Assembly (NCBI GenBank): GCA_016508695.1
Contig: VNKQ01000013.1
Location: 1 to 64,000 of the forward strand
Direction: 5' to 3'
Source: Hyphodiscus hymeniophilus
Taxonomy: Eukaryota; Ascomycota; Leotiomycetes; Helotiales; Hyphodiscaceae
Length of the DNA stretch: 64,000 nucleotides
Made by a program: the position numbers and the translations under genes. A model generated the notes under the pieces. It was not told the DNA's origin, ran no database searches, and worked only from the letters and a program-made list of their open reading frames with translations. Below are positions 44,330 through 56,389 of the stretch, one piece after another. Position 1 is the first letter of the stretch, and each line of letters begins with the position of its first letter.

Positions 44330-45606
44330 ATGACTTCACGAGCGCCCAATCCCACCTCCGGGTCGCGCAAGATCTCTTTCAACGTTAGCGAGCAATACGA
44401 TATTCAAGATGTCGTCGGAGAAGGTGCTTATGGTGTTGTCTGGTAAGTCAATGGCTGTTGCCCGAACTACGGAGGTCAAAGACTCGATCGTTCTTTCAGA
44501 GGAAGAAAACGAGGCTGACTTGACTCGTCGCTCATAGCTCCGCTCTGCACAAGCCCTCGGGCCAGAAAGTTGCCATCAAGAAGATCACGCCGTTCGACCA
44601 TTCCATGTTCTGCTTGCGTACTCTGCGTGAGATGAAGCTGCTTCGATACTTCAACCATGAAAACATTATCTCTATACTCGACATCCAGAAGCCCCGAAGC
44701 TATGACACGTTCACAGAGGTCTATTTGATTCAGGTATGCTTGGAGACCTGGGTTTCACGCTGGATTAGCTTTGTAGATGCTGACTTGTTTGAACAGGAGC
44801 TGATGGAGACTGACATGCATCGAGTCATCCGAACCCAAGATCTCTCGGACGACCACTGTCAATACTTCATCTATCAAACTCTCCGCGCCTTGAAGGCCAT
44901 GCACTCTGCAAATGTCCTGCATCGCGATCTCAAGCCGTCCAACCTTCTTTTGAATGCCAACTGTGACTTGAAGGTCTGCGATTTTGGTCTCGCTCGTTCT
45001 GCGGCTTCCCAGGAAGACAACTCTGGCTTCATGACCGAATACGTTGCCACTCGTTGGTACCGTGCACCGGAAATTATGCTCACATTCAAGGAGTATACAA
45101 AGGCCATTGATGTCTGGTCTGTTGGGTGTATTCTTGCCGAGATGTTGAGCGGCAAGCCACTTTTCCCAGGCAAAGATTGTAAGCTCAACACCTCAAGATC
45201 TCGATACGTATCGTCTAACTCTACCGCAGATCACCATCAACTCACCCTCATTCTCGATGTCCTCGGAACACCAACTATGGAGGACTACTATGGCATCAAA
45301 TCGCGTCGTGCTCGGGAATACATTCGCTCTCTGCCATTCAAAAAGAAGGTTCCGTTCAAGGGCATGTTCCCCAAGACGTCTGACCTGGCTCTTGATCTCC
45401 TGGAGAAGTTGCTCGCCTTTAATCCAGTCAAGCGCATCACGGTTGACGAAGCTCTTCAACATCCATACCTTGAGCCTTACCATGATCCGGAAGACGAGCC
45501 GACGGCTGCTCCTATTCCCGAGGAGTTCTTTGATTTCGACAAAAACAAGGACAATCTAACCAAGGAGCAGCTAAAAGAGTTGATCTACCAGGAAATCATG
45601 CGGTAG
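44330..45606 (+). CDS. PMK1: Fus3/Kss1-type MAP kinase
   Basis: Four exons, join(44330..44442,44538..44733,44797..45178,45230..45606), 355 aa. All kinase motifs are present: VGEGAYGVV (P-loop, split by intron 1), VAIKKI, HRDLKPSNLL, CDFGLARS, the MAPK activation loop TEY in FMTEYVATRWYRAPE and the common-docking region near the C-terminus. Length and sequence match the Pmk1/Bmp1 group, the pheromone/filamentation MAP kinase of filamentous ascomycetes, activated by the Ste7-type kinase. It controls mating, hyphal fusion and, in plant pathogens, infection structures; which of these applies depends on the host organism. Introns fall at plausible conserved places and all phases agree. Confidence 0.97.
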
Positions 45607-46133
45607 ATCATCCTGATTCGTGACTGCACGGTACGATATAGATATACTTGATGATTGAGAGAATGTGCTTGCGAGATAGTTACAGAATGAGGTGGTTTAT
45701 ATATTGCTCAACATGCATCGAGTTGCACCTCAATCTGGTAACTGGGAAATCATGTTTTTCTGCATGTGGCTGGGACATTCTAGGGCATGGGGAGATAGTG
45801 TGGTGTGATCTGGATATGATATTGCGGTTCTCAACTCAGCGTGCACAAAGAATGGGAAGCGCACGCATATGATGCGGGTACTTACGAGGCATGAAAGATC
45901 ATGCTTGTTTTTGCTGCGTGATTCCCTTTTCTTACAGCGGTCTGGTCTGGTCGGGTGTTTCTCTGACCTGGTTCGAAAAACTCAATAGATGGCAATCTTT
46001 ACATCTCGTCCGTCTTCAACGCTCTGCCCGTGTCTGGGTGTTCAGGGTTCACGTTATACCTTGACGCGTCATTGCATTATAACATTTCACACTCTCACAA
46101 CCCTCGTCGACACCTAAAGCACGAGAAATGCCT
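45607..46133. other. Intergenic, convergent 3' ends
   Basis: No coding feature supported. Confidence 0.5.
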
Positions 46134-47801
46134 CTACTCAGAATCACTATCCTCGTCCCCCAGAAAAGCCAACTCCTGCTTCGCCCTAGCACCCTTACTT
46201 GTCTTCTCACCCGCACTGCTCTCCGCCCTCCCAGCACTCTCCCCACTCTCCCCACTCTCCCCTCCACCCTTCTCTTCTTCCCCATCTTCCTCTTCCTCCC
46301 CACTACTCTCCCTCTCCCTCAAGCTCTTCCTGACCCCCCTCCCCCTCCGTCCCCCTCCAGTCCCCAGCTCCTCTCCCCCTCCCTCACAGCCTCCAGATCC
46401 GCCTGCAGTTCCCTCAGCTCCCGGATCTCCCTCGCCCTCTGCTCGCTGAAGCGTCCCTTCATGCCCACCTCGTCCAGCATGCCGCGCAGGTGCGCGATCT
46501 TGGCGCCCTCGTCGTCGGCGAAGCGGCGGAGCTCGAAGGCCCAGATCTTGCGGACGCCGCATTTCAGGAGCTGGGATTGGAGGGTCTTGAGGAGTGGGAC
46601 GGCGGCGGTGGGGTCTTTCGGGTTGGGTTTGCTGGACTTGCTGCTGGGTTTCGAGGCCTTGGTGGCTTTGGTGGTGGATTTCGGACCGCGTTTCTGGGGA
46701 GGGGATGGGTCGAGGACGATGGACATCGAGGAGGAATCAGAGTCGTTGGCTTCAGTCACTGCGCTTGTGTCGGGCTTGGTGCCTTTCTCGTCTTCCGAAG
46801 CGGTGGGCTCAGGCTGAGGCTTAGACTTTGACTTCTCGGGGGCCTTGGCCTTGGGCGGTTCCTCCTCTTCGGACTCTTTGTCTGAGTCGACTGCTGTTGC
46901 CTTCGACCTGTTTGCTGAGGCTTGTTCCTTGCCGACCTTCTCCTCCCCATGCTCCTCATCTGATTCTGCTATTCGCTCTTTCGACTGCGGTTTCTTGCCA
47001 CGGGGTGCGTTCTTCTCCGCAGGTTTCTGTTTCTCGTCCTCCAAGTCCACGTCCGAATTCACCACTGCCTTCGACTTCCTCTTATTCTGCGTCTGCGTCT
47101 TACTCTTTGCCATTTTCCGTGGCGGCGTTGAAGCGGCGTCGCTGTCTCCCATCTCGCTCATGGACTCACTGCTCTCGTCGTCCTCACTAGATGTAGCATT
47201 CCGCCTCTTCGCCTGCCGCTTCGCGGATGCTTTCGCTTTCGTCTTGGCTGCGGGCCTCGAATTGATCTTCCTCTTGGCCCTCGGCGCATCGCTGATTTCG
47301 GAATCGTCGAACTCGGACACGGGGCTCGATTCTTCGTCCTCTGTGACCTCGCTGGGCTCTACCTCGGACTCCTCTTCCTCTTCCTCTGATGGAGTCGGTT
47401 CCTTCTTCTGCCGCTTCGTAGGACGTGGCTTATCTGCTTGGGCAGCACGTTTCGGGGCCTTCTTGATCGGAGCTGCTTCCTCCTTTGCAGGTCGGGGGGT
47501 TACTTCAATAGACGTGATTGTCTGTTGCTCTTTCGCATCAATCAACGCGCTCTAATTACGGTGGTCAGCACGTCCCCCACATACATAACATACAATCCAA
47601 ACTCACAGCCGTCTCCTTGATGAACGCCTTGCTGCGGTTCTTCCACTCGTCCGACACAAAGAAGTCTTGTTCCAGCCCGAGCGATTCTACACCCTTGTCG
47701 CGAACATAGCGGACTGTGAGCAGATCCTCTTCACCGTTATCGACTGTCTTCTGGATGATCACGCGTAAAGCCGATTCGATCTTCTCTGGTGAGGGGGCCA
47801 T
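46134..47801 (-). CDS. HIRIP3-like chromatin protein, frameshifted
   Basis: Two exons, complement(join(46134..47551,47607..47801)). Exon 1 encodes a DEK-C-like helical domain (MAPSPEKIESALRVIIQK, LTVRYVRDKGVESLG). A long acidic/basic low-complexity region with KR-rich nuclear signals follows, then a conserved C-terminal block (LKCGVRKIWAFELRRFADDEGAKI, MKGRFSEQRAREIRELRELQ) as in HIRA-interacting protein 3. The main frame then ends at 46319 after a poly-Gly run, whereas the expected acidic tail (GEEEEDGEEE ... ELAFLGDEDSDSE) lies in the next frame to 46134. The G-rich run near 46335-46365 holds the shift: an indel, assembly error, or a 62-bp purine-rich intron. Probable histone chaperone partner in the nucleus. 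Confidence 0.75.
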
Positions 47802-48835
47802 TATGATTGCGTTTGTCAACTCGAGGTTCGAGTGAAGTTGAGCTGTAGAGAGGGGCGGCGAGGCTGAAAAGTCGCGTGGGGTTTCGCGACGAGGTCTCTA
47901 GCGTGGATCTACTTGTACGGCTCTGTGTTTTATTATGCAATGTGGATCTTTGATAACAGGAAGTCTCCTCAATTGCTCAATTATGTACCGAATTCAAAAA
48001 AGAAAAATGGAAACGATGAATGCTTATCTCGATAAGATATCGAAATGATGCTCGAGTAGTTCCTCTATGCATTAAATTAGAGCTCTCAAACCACCGTCTT
48101 CCCGTGCAGTCCTTTTCAGTACTGCAAAGTCAATACTTCTACCAGCCGAGATGCTGCGAAATCCTTGCTCTGTTTTTCTCGCCTCTCAGTTCTGAATCAC
48201 CAGGTCCTCACCGATGCCCTGGGCTCCATAGTCTCATCGTGTTTCCAGTTGGCGAACCTTGCTTCCTCCACAGTCAGCATGGACTGACAGTATCAGCATG
48301 CCTCGACACCATTCATCGCGTAATGGGACCCTTTACAGGATATGGAAAAGAGTCATAAGCTTTGCCATCACTCACTCACATCCTGGAAGCTCAGTATTAT
48401 CAATCTTGATTCAGATCATGATCTCCAAGACAGTCTGTCCGGCATCCAACGCTCATTTGTCCTTGGCCTTTATTTGGTCTATCTGAATTGAAACTTGGTT
48501 CTCTCAAATTTTCAAGCTCAGAGACTAGATTTGGAGCATTCAAATTGGAAATAATCTCTTGCTCTTATTGGGCTGTTGAACTGAGTCTTACATGAAATAC
48601 CCACTCTCTTGAGTCGTTCATGGGGACTGGTTGAGAAACGCCCCTCCATAATTCTTCGCCAATCTATGTCTTCATGATGTAAAAGTCATTGTACCCTATG
48701 CCATCACATAATTGGGCTGGGGCAACAGAAAGTGGTACGAACACTTCTGATATAAAGTCCTAATTACCTCGAAACAAGCCGACAGGAGATCTCGAGTTGC
48801 CATTCAATAGATTGTCCGATACTACCAAATCATCC
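47802..48835. other. Intergenic
   Basis: About 1 kb without a supported gene; short open frames only. Confidence 0.5.
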
Positions 48836-49861
48836 TCATTCAGGGTGGGCTATCCATGAAGTATTGAAATAGTCCTGCTCCACAGTGCCGACGTACGTCA
48901 TGTCATCGACACAATAACCTCCGCCAGATGGTCCAATATGCGGGCAATGGACAGAAGGTCTGAATGGGACCGTATTCTGATGAACCATCCTGCACACAAG
49001 TGTGTTCCTCCCAAACTCATACGCTTCTCCGAACCGCACCTCCTGCGTGAGATACTCGTAGCACGAGGTCATGTTGCTATATTGAGTGTTGGTTCCATTA
49101 CAATATGTCTGCGCAGTCCCACAGATCTCTTCGGCCAGGATTTCGGTCAATGACTGGACAGCAGCAGTTGGCGTTGTGACGTTCAGTAATGGCATGCTGT
49201 TGATATTAGTCCGGCCAAACTATATCTCAGAATGGAAGGGGCATTACGCTGCCTCAATCACAGTGTCCAGCAGCCATTGCCAGTATTTGAAAATCCCATC
49301 ATACTGCGTCATTTGACCGAGAGAATTCCACGTCGTCCAAGTTTCGATTTCGATGGGGACGATTAAGTTCAGACTGGTCATGTTGAACATGACCCGAGTA
49401 GAAGCCGAGGAGATGTAATCGTTGGCAGCGAATTTCAGGACCTCGTAAGAGATCGGAACGCCCAACAGACTGATGGAACTCGGCGTCGCTGCTAGGTTGG
49501 CAAAAAGACCAAAGAGGTACTCGGTGTTGAGTTCCCGACCATCGAAGGTTCGTGTAGCATCCATCCTACCTTGGACGTTCTCAGAGAGGAGGGTTGAATT
49601 GATAGACTTAGCCTGAGCGCCATCTGCTGGGTAGAGAAAGTTGTCCCAGAAATTGGTGAGGAGTTTATAAAGTTCATCGTAGGTGAAATGGGGTGTGTTT
49701 GTGATGATGGTGTTGTTGCAGATGGTGTTATTGCAGATGGTGTTGTTGTTGATGGGTGCCATAGGTACTACTCGTACCGAAGGTTTTGAAGGATTTGCTG
49801 ATACTGCAAGGGTGAAAGCGAAAATGCTGGCCAGCAGGATGCATACGTTTGGCATGATCAT
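48836..49861 (-). CDS. Secreted glycoprotein, unknown
   Basis: Two exons, complement(join(48836..49196,49248..49861)), 324 aa; two adjacent ATGs (49861, 49855) both precede the signal peptide VCILLASIFAFTLAVSA. An NNTIC repeat (three copies of a 15-bp unit, about 49695-49745) follows, giving clustered N-glycosylation sites. The central region (LTNFWDNFLYPADGAQAKSI, TRTFDGRELNTEYLFGLF, LLGVPISYEVLKF) looks like a compact alpha+beta domain, possibly NTF2/SnoaL-like, which is a guess. The second exon is Cys-rich (about six Cys), as in extracellular fungal proteins. Several NxT/S sites agree with secretion. Confidence 0.75.
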
Positions 49862-51872
49862 ATTGAAACAAGGTTTTCATCCGAAAAGTATGTATCACAG
49901 TCGAATTATAATCTCGCAAGATTGAAGAGAAGCCTTCGCTGAACGAGGGGATCTCCAAATAGAAGTACATACCTTGGGCGCTAAGAGGTTCATTTCACAC
50001 ATTGAATGATAACCATGTACCAGCTGAGATTAGCCAGCAGCACCTCGATACATTCGTCCAAACTGACCTGTGCTGGTGGTAGCTGTTGGTAGAGAATGTT
50101 ACGAACCTCGTCATCGTTACCTGCGAGGTAACCCACCCGTTCTCTTCAGCTGCACCAACGACGACGACTGCGCTGATATCAGGGTGCAAAGCCAACCAAA
50201 AGCAAACAAGCCCATGTCGATCCAGGCACAGCTTGACCTGTCCCCTAGTCCGGAATCCGGGAACGCCGCCGAGCCCCATAATTCATTCCATAAATAGCCA
50301 GTGCACCGAAGTGCTTTCGTAGGTTTGTTGGTGCGAGGTGGATGAATGTAATGGGAAATGAATTTGGTATTCGAATTATCGTACTGAAACTCTCTTTCCG
50401 ACATTATACATTGGAAAGTTTGACTTCTTGCAAGGTTAGCAACGCCCTTTTTTTCAACGAACTTAAAAATATTGTTGCGGACTACCCGTTTCAGGCACTC
50501 CATAGCAGACGTTTCAGTAGCAAGAATTTAAGTCTGGACCCTGTTATCTCTTGAAGTATTTAAGAAAACAAATAAGGAATAACCAAGAGAGAATACCTAC
50601 TTTACTGTTACGCACAAGACTTTTCCATCATGTACAAAAAGCATCTACAGAGGAGGCACTGTACGCTGCGACTCAGCCGCATATCTGAAAATGCCTAATG
50701 ATGCCTGGCGTTGCGCTTGCCGAGGGGCATAGGGGTTCTCGGCTAATTTGTTTCCTTCGACTTTACTCGCAGTTGTAGGTCAGGGTGACCAAGTAGTGTT
50801 TTTCCCGCTTGGGGTGTTACCCAAATCCTTTTTTTTTTTTGTGATTTCTTGATTATTTATTTAGCCAGATATGCAATTAAAACAATAAAACTACCTATTC
50901 TATTTACTATCATTTCGCTTCTCAGTTACTTACCGTTCTTCTCATCCGATGTACTATATTTCATCCTTCTTCTTGGACACTGGGAAGATAGAAACATTCC
51001 ATTGCATCTTTTTGAAACTCTTGGCTACTGAATTATGATCTTGATTCGCTATGAGATGTAAGCATGGACTGTTGTTCATAGGGCGTTTATTCCCGAACCC
51101 CGCTTTCTCCGCATCCTCAATCCTAGCAATCCCTTGATAACGCCTTTCGATACCGACCCGCAATGTCACCATAATAAACCGATATAGAGTAAAGTATCTG
51201 AAATCCTCTCATGCCCCATCAAACTCATCTTGTAGCCATCGTTGACTCGCACATGTCATCGGTCATAGAGTCTCGCTCTGTCGTGTATTTGATACATCGT
51301 CAAATAACACCAGAGCTCACAATACAATATCTTTTCCCAAAAAGAAAATAGATTTTCTAGAAGTGACATAGAGAGACTGCTCGGAGATACTGGAGATCAA
51401 TCGGCATTCGCAAGGACAAGTGGGGTAAGGGGGCATGCCCGGGTGGATGGGCACCTTTACTTGCTGCGGGGTGAGACGCATATTCCGATGGTGATAGGAA
51501 CGAGCTTCCTTGCTGGCAGCTCTACTTTTCCCCTGCCATCTTTCGCCGTATAAACATCGGGCTTCTATTACCCAAGTGCGACATTCTCTCCCAATCTCGA
51601 GGACGTCTCACATACAATCTTTCCGACGTACCCCCGTATATGTGGAGAGAGCAAACTCTTGCCGTAGTAGGATACCCGGTGGCATCCGCAGGCCTGATTG
51701 AGATGATACACATCCTAAAATGACCCCGCTCAGCCTTTCATCCCATATAAATAAGTCGAACCTCCTTGGGCTCGACCCACACCCTACTATATTCTGCATT
51801 TTCTTCCTCAAGACAAAATTCAAGAAATAAATTTTCACCTCCAGAAGCTCAAGTACCCAAATATTCGTTAAT
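49862..51872. other. Intergenic 2 kb
   Basis: No supported gene. A poly-T run of twelve bases lies near 50829. The right end holds the promoter of the Gfa-like gene. Confidence 0.5.
51745..51753 (+). promoter_or_regulatory. TATA box of Gfa-like gene
   Basis: ATATAAATA lies 120-128 bp upstream of the ATG at 51873, followed by a pyrimidine-rich leader. Confidence 0.5.
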
Positions 51873-52439
51873 ATGGCGCCATCACTTCATCCTTCAATCG
51901 ATAATGGTATCACCAAAGGCAGTGATAAGTTCTCTGGTGGCAAGCTACACTGCCAGTGCCCAACCAACAAAGTAGAAGTAACCCTCACGGGCAATGTCCT
52001 ACATAACCACGTCTGCGGTTGTTCGCAATGTTGGAAGCCATCCGGGGCCCTCTTCGCCGTGATTGCTGTCATCCCCGTTGAGAACGTCAAAGTCACAGCC
52101 AACGGCGACAAGCTCTCCATCATAGACGGGAAAGCCACGATCCTGCGCCACGCGTGCAAAGAGTGCGGAGTTCATCTCTATGGCCGGATTAAGAAGAAGC
52201 ATGCGTTCAAAGGACTCGATTTTGTCCATGTGGAGCTCTCGGATGAGAAAGGGTGGCAGGAACCTCAGTTTGCGGCTTTCGTCTCGTCACTTATTGAGCA
52301 GGGCTTTGATCCTAATGAGATGCCTAGCGTTCGAGCGAGGTTGAATGAGCTTGGTTTGCAGACTTATGATGCTCTTTCTCCGCCGCTCATGGATGCCTTA
52401 GCTGCTTTTGCTGCAAAGGAGAAGAAGGCTTCTCTGTAG
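51873..52439 (+). CDS. gfa: Glutathione-dependent formaldehyde-activating enzyme
   Basis: Single exon, 188 aa. Zinc ligands of the Gfa/CENP-V fold are clear: KLHCQCPTNKVEV (two Cys), HVCGCSQCWKPSGALF (CxxC with the HNHVCGCSQC core) and HACKECGVHLYG (second CxxC). FKGLDFVHVEL and a C-terminal VRARLNELGLQTYDALSPPLMDAL match fungal S-(hydroxymethyl)glutathione synthase annotations. The enzyme is thought to join formaldehyde to glutathione before oxidation, but the catalytic role of Gfa is disputed. Expected cytosolic. A stand-alone gene with its own TATA-driven promoter. Confidence 0.9.
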   Translation: MAPSLHPSIDNGITKGSDKFSGGKLHCQCPTNKVEVTLTGNVLHNHVCGCSQCWKPSGALFAVIAVIPVENVKVTANGDKLSIIDGKATILRHACKECGVHLYGRIKKKHAFKGLDFVHVELSDEKGWQEPQFAAFVSSLIEQGFDPNEMPSVRARLNELGLQTYDALSPPLMDALAAFAAKEKKASL

Positions 52440-52809
52440 GGAGGGTATGATGAAATAGATAGGCTTGTCATATGACAGGTGTGCTTGGGCTTGGCGTACG
52501 CCAGAAGGCTCACATCTCATATCAAGTATTTTGACGAAGAAGCACTACATAGCACTTCTATTTTCAAAAAGTTAATGGTCGTTCAATTTTAGTCTGCCTG
52601 ACTCAATTAATAACCAGATGGACGTGTAGCTTGGCGAGGTTTCCCCTTCGTGATTACTCATTTATTCAAGACATTTATTATGCTAAATCCTTAGCAAACC
52701 AGAGAAGAGTGCTGATTTGTACAGGTCCGTTTCTCTATCTCCGCGTCTGTTTATTTCTCCCGTCACGCGAACAGTCGGAGGATCTTTGTTACTTTGGCAA
52801 TGTTCCTTC
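52440..52809. other. Intergenic, convergent 3' ends
   Basis: No coding feature supported. Confidence 0.5.
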
Positions 52810-54701
52810 TTAGAAAGCTGGCGAAGGACCAGTCGGAATTATGGTTCCATTACCTAGATAGGCTCTAATGACATCTACCTGATTTACGTTCCCAAACGGT
52901 GGTGCCTCGACTTCACAAATTGTATTTGGCTCAGGCAAGGTGCCATTCACCCAGTACGCGCTAATCTTCGCAAATGCGCAGAGCGAAGGCACCCATAGTG
53001 AGCTGTGAGCATAGCCATTGACCTGCAAGAGAGCGCTGCCAGTAAACCCAGAACTGACGTTCAGGGCAGAAACGTAAGGGCATAGAGGATCCCCGCCATG
53101 AGGACCATTGTTGCTGACAATGAGAATGGGGTTCTTGGTCTGGACGTTGAAATCCCCGGTATATCGCTCGGCGGCATCCATCTTCCATTGTGCACAGATC
53201 ATATTCAATGCTGTTGTGTCTTGGACCTTGGTTATATTCCGAAGTTCATAGATTGCAGGCAAGAAATCCTCAAACTTGGAGACGCGTCGAATCCGGTCGC
53301 TGCAATGGATTCCGAGGAGAGCTTCCGATGTCGAGAGCCCGACAAGCTTACCCTCTGTTGTCATCATCCCTTCGAGTGTAGGCAATGCTGTATTATTACC
53401 ATCGAGTAATAATGTCAACTGCACAGCCAGCTCTGGCCAACTGCTCAATGGATTGTAAAGGGCATTCGATATAGTGGTTTTAAGCACGGTAAAGTCCAAC
53501 AAGTTTTGTCCGATTACCCTTGGGTGGTATTTGATATCTTCGAGTAAACTCCAAACGGCCTGCTCCATCTCTGGAGCAGTTTTATTGAACTCGGCAAAGG
53601 GACAATTTTCGGCGTGTTCGAGACAAGTGGTAAATATGGCGGAGAAGACTTGATCAGAGACAGTCCACTCCTGAAAGTCACTGTATCATTGCCAGGTTAG
53701 TGCTTGTCTTTACCGCAGAGTCTGGGGAATCTTCTCACCCAAGGGCGTGATAGCTAGAGACGAACATCAGCACGTTCCGGCTTATTTGGGTAATAGGAGC
53801 AATGACATACTATTCATGCGGATTCTGAACGGCGTCAAGGATCAGTTTCTCGATTCTTTCTGGAAACATCGCTGCGACGGTTGCACCCAAAGTTGTCCCG
53901 TACGAGAATCCTTCGAATCATATCAGCCCTGCAATCTCTGGAGATCAAATCAAACTCACCCCAATAACGCAGTAACCCATCTTCCTGCAGTGCATCAACT
54001 ACGCTAATCAGATCTCTGGCCACGAAAGCAGTGCCGATGAAACTGCCGGTCGAGTTGTAGTTCTGATAGCACAAGTTGGCGTCGATTGTTGATCGTGCCC
54101 ACGTCCATCCCAAAACAGTATCGGAGGCGTTGTTGTTCGGCGCGTCGTTGGCAAAGTTCAAGACATCAGCTGTATTGTTGAAACATGTGACAGCGATATC
54201 ACTTAATGCTGTCCCTCTGTCATGTGCAGATTATTAGAGCTGCAATTTCAGCTTACTCGGGCTTGAGCTACAGATGTGCTGCAGTATAAATGACTTACCG
54301 TGGATCAAACGCAATAAGATCATACGCGCTACTACTGAATCTGTTGTAGAGTGAGTACCTGATATTATCCGTGAAAAGCACTAAACTTACATCTGCAAAA
54401 GTGGTGCCAACTCGGCCAGCTGATCTCGACCGGTCTCTCCTGGACCGCCGAAGTTGAGCAATATGCTTCCTTTCGATGGTTGCACTGGAGCTTTGATTCT
54501 AGCAAGGGACAGTATAAGTGTTGCATTGTTCGTGGAGTCGGTATAATCGAGAGGGACGGTAAAATTCGCGCAGTCTGATGCTAATGTGGTATTCACTATT
54601 GTGGAATTACAAGCACCCCAAGTTATGCTTGTATCAGCACATGGGGCTGCAGATGCCACAGCGAGAGAACATAATGTGAGGAGGGTTTGGAATAGAATCA
54701 T
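52810..54701 (-). CDS. Secreted TAP-like alpha/beta hydrolase
   Basis: Six exons, complement(join(52810..53680,53739..53753,53811..53910,53960..54216,54299..54340,54391..54701)), 531 aa. One exon is only 15 bp (YHALG) and one 42 bp. The signal peptide ends SLAVASA. Landmarks: LNFGGPGETGRDQLAEL (oxyanion region), LIAFDPRGT, RDLISVVDALQ, the nucleophile elbow WGFSYGTTLG (Ser) formed exactly across two splices, and a C-terminal TAP-like domain (VNGYAHSSLWVPSLCAFAKISAYW with catalytic His). It belongs to S33-type tripeptidyl/prolyl aminopeptidase-like hydrolases, likely cutting extracellular peptides. Many NxT/S sites fit secretion. A TATA-like element lies about 90 bp upstream. Confidence 0.88.
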
Positions 54702-54790
54702 CTTGAGTGATATTTTTCGGTATCCACTGTTTCGAAGACAGTTGACTGAGCTGATAAAAGGTGGAAGGCCATTTCGTGGTTCTTAACCCC

Positions 54791-54802
54791 ATTATATATA
54801 AA
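54791..54802 (-). promoter_or_regulatory. TATA box of hydrolase gene
   Basis: ATTATATATAAA on the plus strand gives TTTATATATAAT on the coding strand, 90-101 bp upstream of the ATG at 54701. Confidence 0.5.
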
Positions 54803-56389
54803 CAAACATTCGAGATCATCAAACAAGATTAGCAGGATGCAGCTTCGAAATGACGCGAAATGTCTGGGTTACGCCAAGGCTGGGTACATTTCGGCTCACC
54901 TCGCTAAACCCACTTAGGGGTTATGTAGCGCTTGTTTACCAAATCCAGGAACAGCCGCTTCGCATCTTACGTGAAGCCTTTGCATTGCATGACTAGCATG
55001 GAGGCATTCGACTGTAATCTGACGTCGCAGGATGAACTCCCATTATAGGATGGTCTATGAGACTTACCCTATCGCTGCGGTTTCCGTCATGACATCGTAA
55101 AATCCAAGGCCTCGCTTGCTGCCCTACGCAGAAGAGAAACATGGCGCTCAAATACTGTAACGCTGAACCAAAAGTAAAATGCACCTGGACGAGCGAAAGA
55201 CAAAATCCACCAATTACTGTGTCTAGGATACTGAAAAGTACGGAGGTATTGAAGACTGCAAACTGAGAAGTGCGAATGCCACCGATCTCCAACTGTCCAC
55301 ATCAACTAGCCATCAAGCTGTGACGCCCTGTATTCATCGCTCGAGCTTCCCTAGAACAAACGAATCTAAAGTTGCATTCGTCGCCCGGCGAGTAGATCAA
55401 TGATAACATGTAAAGAGGGGCGTGCGCAAAGAAGAACAGACACTAAGTCAGACTAAACGCTTGCGACAAGATATGCTCAGCTTAGAACATGACGATGAGA
55501 AGTACTATTGCTGAGACCTTTGTCTGATAGGAAGCATCTATTACTCACTGTGCCAAATACTTCAAATGTCTTCCTTCCGAGCTCGATGACACACATCAAT
55601 GAGCAAGCTCACTTCTAGGTCTAATCGCAAAGCTATGTATCGAGCAATGACAGGCAACATCCTTTGAGGAACTCTCCTGGGAGGATTCAAGCTTTCGCGA
55701 CTAGAATATTCAAGCGCAGCACACTAGAGCAGGTTACGGTATTACGGGCGCGTATCGAAAATAATATTTGTCTTATCGGACTCCCTTTAAGGGCGAAGGG
55801 TTCCCTGAAGACGGTGCTATCACCCACTCTTAGCAGATAGGACTGTGATTTGGATCATCAAGTGCCACTAGCATCTGTCGCTTGATGATGTTATATGGCG
55901 GATCACGATGATTGGAATTCAGGTCAAAATGGCGTTCCTAGCAGCTTCTGAGAAGATAAAAGTGCAGGACGATTGACTTGAATCCGATAAATGGGAACTG
56001 AGAATGGTTCTGGGTCTTCGACTCTGGAGCGATTCTCGACTATGTACACTCGCGTAGTCAGATGTTTGGCACCGGCTACTAACGAGTCGCCACAGCAGTA
56101 CCTATGCGCCAGAAAATGTCAGTGCTTAGGTCAACTGCCAGATTGCTATTCCCGAACGCCGTCATAATTGCTTACGCCAGCAATATATTTCAAGTTTCGT
56201 CAGCACTTCCACTTTGCGCTCCCAAACAGTTGTAAATCTCATTGTAAAATAAAATTCATCAACAATGGCACTCGCTGTCAAAATCAGAAACGCTCGAAAG
56301 TTACTAGGCCTCTTTTCCAACACCAGCACCCTGCCAACGCCTGGTCTTGGACTTTCAAGCAGATAATCAAGCCACCAGTTCACAAAACG
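54803..56389. other. Intergenic 1.6 kb, hydrophobic remnant
   Basis: No gene is supported. The minus-strand frame 55292-54993 has a hydrophobic protein-like run (SLVQVHFTFGSALQYLSAMFLF) but starts without ATG and may be debris of a membrane protein. The rest is featureless. Confidence 0.4.

Noticed and set aside
46030..47620. Long plus-strand Ser/Pro/Leu-rich frames (up to 236 aa)
   Set aside because: Antisense of the Lys/Glu/Ser-rich HIRIP3-like coding region.
55087..55305. Minus-strand hydrophobic frames near 55 kb
   Set aside because: They lack a proper ATG and an identifiable family; kept only as possible debris.
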